DNA from: Dehalococcoidia bacterium
GTDB taxonomy: Bacteria > Chloroflexota > Dehalococcoidia > JACPQF01
NCBI GenBank assembly: GCA_030650265.1
Contig: JAUSEJ010000203.1
Location: 1 to 15,678, forward strand
DNA length: 15,678 bases
Direction of reading: 5' to 3'
The position numbers were made by a program, and so were the translations under genes. This document shows positions 14,747 to 15,678 of the stretch, in pieces. The notes under the pieces are model-generated. The model searched no databases. It was not told where the DNA came from and worked only from the letters and a program-made list of their open reading frames with translations. How positions within the stretch are numbered: position 1 is the first letter of the stretch; each line of letters starts with the position of its first letter.

Positions 14747-15094
14747 ATGAAAGTGTTGAAACTGAGTGACTTATCCGGTGAAGAATCTGCTAGCACACTA
14801 TTCAGGGGAAGGGTCGTATTGCAGCCCGTCACGGGTGGTGAAGACCAGCCTCTCATGGTCAACGTGGTGAACTTCGATCAGGGGGCCGTGAATGTATTCC
14901 ATACCCATGCAACTGATCAGGTCCTGTATGTCATCGATGGGACAGGCATTGTGGCAACTGAGCAGGAAGAGGTACGGGTAACACCGGGTACATTCATCAT
15001 TATACCAGCCGGGGAGAAACACTGGCATGGCGCCATCAAAGGGGACAAGTTTTCCCATATCTCCATACGGATGCAAGGGGAGACTTTGGTTTGA
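14747..15094 (+). CDS. Small cupin-domain protein
   Basis: This 115-residue single-domain cupin has both cupin motifs. Motif 1 is GAVNVFHTHATDQVLYVIDG, with His52, His54 and Gln58 (Gln in place of the usual Glu). Motif 2 is PAGEKHWHGA, with His92 and also His94. A metal site is therefore likely. Small cupins of this type are often annotated as carboxymuconolactone-decarboxylase-associated or quercetinase-like proteins, but a substrate cannot be assigned. ATG at 14747 with GGAGGA eight bases upstream matches the typical MKVxKLSD opening. An in-frame ATG at 14711 also has a GAGGAG upstream and would add 12 residues. No clear terminator follows; AGCC/GGCT at about 15109-15129 is a weak hairpin without a T-run. 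Confidence 0.87.
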   Translation: MKVLKLSDLSGEESASTLFRGRVVLQPVTGGEDQPLMVNVVNFDQGAVNVFHTHATDQVLYVIDGTGIVATEQEEVRVTPGTFIIIPAGEKHWHGAIKGDKFSHISIRMQGETLV

Positions 15095-15322
15095 ATCGAC
15101 GATCCCAGCCGGTTGACTGTCCGGGCTATTCAAACTAGAGCCGCTGATCTTCTTGCTGTCGAGAGGTGGCAGAAGATGACTGAGCGCCATAGAGATCGCA
15201 CCTCTTTGGCAAACGAACGCAACTAGATGGAATCAAAGATGATTATCACGTAGATCGGCGATCAGTAAGCCGACATAGCGTTGGCAGCCAAGTGAACCGC
15301 GTCTTCGCCGGCCATCAATGTA

Positions 15323-15347
15323 CCTTTGTGTCTTGGTGCCTTTGTGT
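15323..15347. repeat. CCTTTGTGT direct repeat (extragenic CTTTGTG-type element)
   Basis: CCTTTGTGT occurs at 15323-15331 and again at 15339-15347, with a period of 16 and CTTGGTG between the copies. I have seen very similar CTTTGTGTCTT.GTGCCTTTGTG stretches between genes in many unrelated bacterial genomes. The origin of that element is not known to me. Confidence 0.5.
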
Positions 15348-15364
15348 TTCAAGCGTGCTCGCCA

Positions 15365-15393
15365 TGGCGAAGATGCGCTACTTGATGTAGAAT
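15365..15393 (+). promoter_or_regulatory. Promoter of the site-2 protease gene
   Basis: TGGCGA (15365-15370), a 17-base spacer and TAGAAT (15388-15393) form a weak promoter. The predicted start is at 15400, the A of the ATG itself, so the transcript would be leaderless, which fits the lack of any ribosome binding site. The -35 box is the right half of a perfect 12-base palindrome. Confidence 0.45.
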
Positions 15394-15399
15394 ATCGGT

Positions 15400-15678
15400 A
15401 TGGAAACCTTGGATCGAACTTCATTATCGGCATCCTCTGCGCCTACTGTCGACCAGTCGGAAGCTCTGGTTGCCGGCGCCGCGGAGGTTCTCGACATCCG
15501 GTCGATTCGCCACTTGCGCGTAGAAAAGCCGTCCCGTATCCCTCGCAGTCCGGCGCCGACGCTCGAGATTCGCGGACGACTTCTTATGGAGTCCAGCAAA
15601 GCCTATGAGATCGTCGCCGAACGTTTTCGGGACCTGGGGCACCTGGCTTTGCTCCGGCAGGAAGGCGGCGACGATCTG
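15400..15678 (+). CDS. Site-2 protease (peptidase M50) family protein, N-terminal part
   Basis: An ATG at 15400 opens a frame that stays open to the window edge (93 codons). A variable region of about 55 residues leads into LEIRGRLLMESSKAYEIVAERF and LGHLALLRQEGGD. This is the soluble N-terminal segment that, from memory, precedes the membrane protease part of Chloroflexota M50 proteins (there typically RGRLL..SE.AY.I...RF..LGYTPLLRRE). The catalytic HExxH would lie beyond the window, so protease identity is inferred. No Shine-Dalgarno sequence is present; the promoter position predicts leaderless translation. The frame overlaps a competing frame on the same strand from 15318, which has no family features. 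Confidence 0.7.
   Translation, partial: METLDRTSLSASSAPTVDQSEALVAGAAEVLDIRSIRHLRVEKPSRIPRSPAPTLEIRGRLLMESSKAYEIVAERFRDLGHLALLRQEGGDDL

Larger units (their letters stand above)
15095..15399. other. Gene-poor stretch between the cupin and protease genes
   Basis: I find no coding frame with recognisable features in these 305 bases on either strand. They hold a weak hairpin shortly after the cupin stop, the CCTTTGTGT repeat at 15323-15347, a 12-base palindrome TCGCCATGGCGA (15359-15370) and the promoter of the site-2 protease gene. Confidence 0.6.

Noticed and set aside
1..15678. CRISPR arrays, tRNA or rRNA genes, insertion sequences
   Set aside because: I looked for regular repeat-spacer units, tRNA-like cloverleaf ends and transposase motifs and saw none.

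Overview
The window looks like a chromosomal segment from a member of the Chloroflexota (inference, not proven). The pointers are a DUF2079 membrane protein ending in a beta-sandwich domain of a kind I associate with Chloroflexota glycosyltransferase-like proteins, a bacterial XPB-type helicase, a YfhO-type membrane protein, and the N-terminus of a Chloroflexota-style site-2 protease at the right edge. Promoters of ordinary TTGACA/TATAAT type can be read at several genes, and two genes appear to be leaderless or nearly so.

Left third (1-6604), envelope and housekeeping genes: the tail of an unrecognised gene (2-109), a promoter, a YfhO family polytopic protein (276-2816, +), then on the minus strand a DUF2079 membrane protein (4843-2891) downstream of an XPB/Ssl2-like DNA helicase (6604-4916). 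The helicase is divergent from the next block.

Middle (6708-12031), arsenic and molybdenum genes on the plus strand: an arsR repressor gene with a readable promoter and a 22-bp dyad operator, an arsC arsenate reductase of the thioredoxin-coupled class, and a carboxymuconolactone-decarboxylase-like protein with an unusual Cys-rich tail. A new promoter, a molybdenum-cofactor (Moco) riboswitch and a strong intrinsic terminator follow, then modA (lipoprotein), modB and modC for molybdate import. Behind modC come a run of inverted repeats and a decayed TauE/SafE-family permease gene with frameshifts and an internal deletion.

Right third (12057-15678): on the minus strand a second, different arsR-acr3 arsenite-efflux operon (13577-12057) with its own TTG start, promoter and operator, preceded by what looks like a truncated N-terminal piece of an iron-sulfur protein (13836-13642). 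On the plus strand lie a nitroreductase, a small cupin, a gene-poor stretch with a CCTTTGTGT repeat, and the 5' end of an M50 site-2 protease that runs off the window.

Together the genes make a split arsenic detoxification locus: arsenate is reduced by ArsC and arsenite is expelled by Acr3, each half under its own ArsR. A riboswitch-controlled molybdate importer lies between the halves. This arrangement invites the idea of a Moco-dependent arsenic oxidoreductase elsewhere in the genome, but nothing in the window encodes one.
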